Source: Clostridiales bacterium oral taxon 876 str. F0540
Lineage (GTDB): Bacteria; Bacillota; Clostridia; Clostridiales; Clostridiaceae
Length of the DNA stretch: 64,000 bases
NCBI GenBank assembly: GCA_000466585.1
Contig: KE993462.1
Location: 135,358 to 199,357 of the forward strand
Direction: 5' to 3'
This document shows, piece after piece, positions 62,285-64,000 of this stretch; position 1 is the stretch's first letter; every line of letters starts with the position of its first letter. Made by a program: the position numbers and the translations under genes. Below the pieces are notes generated by a model, which was not told where the DNA came from, made no database searches, and saw nothing but the letters and a program-made list of their open reading frames with translations.

Positions 62285-62491
62285 ATGAAGACAGTTCACT
62301 ATAATGTTTCAGGAATGGCAAACAGAAAAAGCAAAGCACAAATACTAAATGCACTGGACAAGGTTAAAGGAGTACAGGAAGTAGCGGTAGATTTAGCTAG
62401 AGGAACTGTTGAAGTTCAGTATAATGAACCGGCAGATCCCAATTCAATAAAAAACTGTATTGAGCATACAGGATATATAATAGAGGGATAA
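62285..62491 (+). CDS. HMA-fold protein lacking the CxxC metal site
   Basis: A 68-residue protein with the size and pattern of a CopZ-type heavy-metal-associated domain: HYNVSGMANRKSKAQILNAL, then KVKGVQEVAVDLARGTVEVQYN and an HTGYII ending like the HMA C-terminus. The metal-binding GMTCxxC is replaced by GMANRKSK, so it has no cysteine and cannot bind Cu(I) in the usual way. It probably acts as a scaffold or binding domain. RBS AAAGGAG sits in a hairpin. It is 94 bp before the KimA-like gene. Confidence 0.8.
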   Translation: MKTVHYNVSGMANRKSKAQILNALDKVKGVQEVAVDLARGTVEVQYNEPADPNSIKNCIEHTGYIIEG

Positions 62492-62507
62492 TAAGCTGAT
62501 ATTAAAT

Positions 62508-62540
62508 TAAAGCTCCACATGCTGATATGTGGAGTTTTAC
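62508..62540 (+). terminator. Terminator after the HMA-like gene
   Basis: AGCTCCACAT pairs with ATGTGGAGTT around GCTGAT, followed by TTAC. Confidence 0.7.
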
Positions 62541-62584
62541 AAATTATTTTATAAATAATCATCCTATTAAAGGAGGTTAAAATT

Positions 62585-64000
62585 ATGATAAAAGAATTTT
62601 TAGATGTAGTAACTGGTGAACCTCTTGCAAATGAGGAAACAGCTCATGAAAAATATAATGTACCATTTGGGCTGGCTATAATGGCAAGTGATGCTATTTC
62701 ATCGGTAGCTTATGCTGCAGAGGAAATATTAATTGTTTTAATTGCTGGTATTGGCTTAATGTCATATACATGGCTTGGATGGGTTTCTCTTGCTATTATA
62801 GGTCTTCTGTTTATACTTACTGTTTCATATTTGCAGATTATCAGGGCGTATCCGCAAGGAGGCGGTGCATATATTGTTGCTAAGGAAAATATAGGAGTTA
62901 AGGCTGGACTTATTGCAGCTGCAGCTTTATTAATAGACTACATACTCACTGTTGCAGTAAGTGCAAGTGCAGGAGTTGCTGCAATTATATCTGCATTTCC
63001 AAATTTGAGCACCCACAAGGTTTCGCTGGTTATAAGTCTTATAACAATACTAACGATATTAAACTTAAGAGGAATAAGTGAATCCTCAAAAATTTTCAGT
63101 ATACCAACTTATTTATTTATGATCAGCATGATTTTTATGATCATATATGGTCTTATTAGGGTCTCCTTATATGGAGCTCCGCCTCCAATGGTACAGCAGC
63201 AGGTAAAGCTCACAGGAGAATTAAGTATATTCTTAATACTTAGAGCTTTTTCCTCAGGATGCTCAGCTTTAACAGGACTTGAAGCAGTAAGTAACTCAGT
63301 GCCAAATTTTAAAGAACCAAGTCAAAGAAATGCTAAAGTAGTAATGATACTATTATCTTCCTTAATTCTTTTTATATTTGGAGGAACTTCAATTCTTGCC
63401 AGATTCTATCATGCTGTTCCGGTAGGATATCCTACTGTTGTAGCACAGATAGCATACGGTGTATTTGGTAAGGGTTTTATGTTTTACGTTATTCAAATAA
63501 CAACAGCTGTTATATTAATAATGGCTTGTAATACAGCATTTACAGGTTTTCCAATGCTTATGTATGTTGTCGGAAAGGATGGATTTGCTCCAAGACAGTT
63601 TACTATAAGAGGAAGAAGATTAAGCTTTTCCACAGGAATAGTAGCTTTATCAATAGTAGCCGGCATTCTGGTAATTATATTTAATGCTACAACACATAGA
63701 CTTATTCCATTATATTCTGTAGGAGTTTTTCTATCCTTTACTTTAGCGCAGACAGGGATGGTAATACATTGGAGAAGAAGTAAGGAAAGTGGATGGAAAA
63801 AAAGAGCTTTTATAAATGGCTTTGGTGTTGTTATTACTATTATAACAACTATAATAATAGTTTTTGAAAAGTTTACAGAAGGTGCGTGGATTGTAGCAAT
63901 ACTAATACCAATCATAGTATATGGGATGTCTAGCACAAGAAGACATTATAAGAGAGTAGCCGATCAGCTTAGAGTAAGTACGGAGGAACTTTCTAAATCA
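62585..64000 (+). CDS. kimA: KimA-like potassium importer (APC family), 3' end beyond window
   Basis: The first 472 codons of an APC-superfamily permease run off the window end. It strongly resembles Bacillus KimA (YdaO), a K+/H+ symporter inhibited by cyclic di-AMP: ASDAISSVAYAAEEILIVL, YPQGGGAYIVAKENIG, FSSGCSALTGLEAVSNSVPN, and HRLIPLYSVGVFLSFTLAQT. The full length in Bacillus is about 600 residues, so a C-terminal cytosolic domain is expected to follow. RBS AAAGGAGG before ATG 62585. The 5' region is too short for the c-di-AMP riboswitch that controls kimA in Bacillus. Confidence 0.88.
   Translation, partial: MIKEFLDVVTGEPLANEETAHEKYNVPFGLAIMASDAISSVAYAAEEILIVLIAGIGLMSYTWLGWVSLAIIGLLFILTVSYLQIIRAYPQGGGAYIVAKENIGVKAGLIAAAALLIDYILTVAVSASAGVAAIISAFPNLSTHKVSLVISLITILTILNLRGISESSKIFSIPTYLFMISMIFMIIYGLIRVSLYGAPPPMVQQQVKLTGELSIFLILRAFSSGCSALTGLEAVSNSVPNFKEPSQRNAKVVMILLSSLILFIFGGTSILARFYHAVPVGYPTVVAQIAYGVFGKGFMFYVIQITTAVILIMACNTAFTGFPMLMYVVGKDGFAPRQFTIRGRRLSFSTGIVALSIVAGILVIIFNATTHRLIPLYSVGVFLSFTLAQTGMVIHWRRSKESGWKKRAFINGFGVVITIITTIIIVFEKFTEGAWIVAILIPIIVYGMSSTRRHYKRVADQLRVSTEELSKS

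Noticed and set aside
62492..62584. A c-di-AMP riboswitch before the KimA-like gene
   Set aside because: Only about 93 bp are available, and they contain a simple terminator; the riboswitch is longer and none of its conserved pieces is visible.
63493..63936. A 147-codon minus-strand reading frame at the window end
   Set aside because: It is antisense to the KimA-like gene, which has strong family motifs.
1..64000. CRISPR arrays, insertion sequences, integrases or prophage genes
   Set aside because: No regularly spaced repeats, transposase or integrase motifs, or phage structural genes were seen on either strand.

Overview
The window looks like chromosomal DNA of an anaerobic, spore-forming, low-GC Firmicute close to Clostridium sensu stricto. 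The sequence is strongly AT-rich, with strong purine-rich ribosome binding sites, frequent TTG/GTG starts and many hairpin-plus-T-run terminators. Typical clostridial spore genes are present (yabG, veg, a SPOCS/LysM protein, CotS-family coat kinases, a Spo0E-like remnant). No rRNA, tRNA, transposase, integrase, phage gene or CRISPR array was seen. No species is claimed.

Layout. 1-6.9 kb: MOSC protein, RidA, a chemotaxis receptor, a broken Spo0E-like gene, a DUF438/hemerythrin protein, purine nucleoside phosphorylase, an unknown protein and mannose-1-phosphate guanylyltransferase. 7.0-13.1 kb: a lower mevalonate pathway operon (type II IPP isomerase, mevalonate kinase, diphosphomevalonate decarboxylase, phosphomevalonate kinase). 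A two-gene TctA-like carboxylate permease unit is embedded in it, and a near-consensus Fur box abuts its promoter. HMG-CoA synthase and reductase are absent. 13.1-24.9 kb: SGNH hydrolase, MoxR/DUF58/DUF4129 cluster, pirin, 2-hydroxyacid dehydrogenase, old yellow enzyme, an unknown small protein, an MpsC-like DUF2294 protein and a PAS histidine kinase, then a TcyP-like cystine symporter under a T-box whose specifier reads as Cys. 25.6-31 kb: DMT permease with larC and larB, a polysaccharide deacetylase lipoprotein and an orphan solute-binding lipoprotein.

31-46 kb is a spore-coat region: two GT4 glycosyltransferases, each divergent from CotS-family kinase-like genes, then yabG and veg. Within it lie an HcpR/ferredoxin pair, the TIGR03915/TIGR03916 DNA repair pair, a YdcF protein and a MATE exporter. 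The gap between veg and the SPOCS/LysM gene holds a probable minus-strand small RNA and a compact pseudoknotted RNA candidate. 47.8-55 kb: addB and addA, where many clostridia have ispE, which fits use of the mevalonate route. 55-64 kb: a lactate dehydrogenase-family enzyme with Arg at the specificity position, YhaM, PepT, UvsE, a radical SAM/SPASM protein, a cysteine-less HMA domain protein and the start of a KimA-like potassium importer.

The main candidates for undescribed biology are: (1) the mevalonate operon with its carboxylate permease and Fur box, readable as an iron-responsive mevalonate-scavenging system; (2) a family of structured leaders (six copies at five genes) that end in the Shine-Dalgarno sequence and show compensatory stem changes; (3) the RNA-rich gap between veg and the SPOCS gene.
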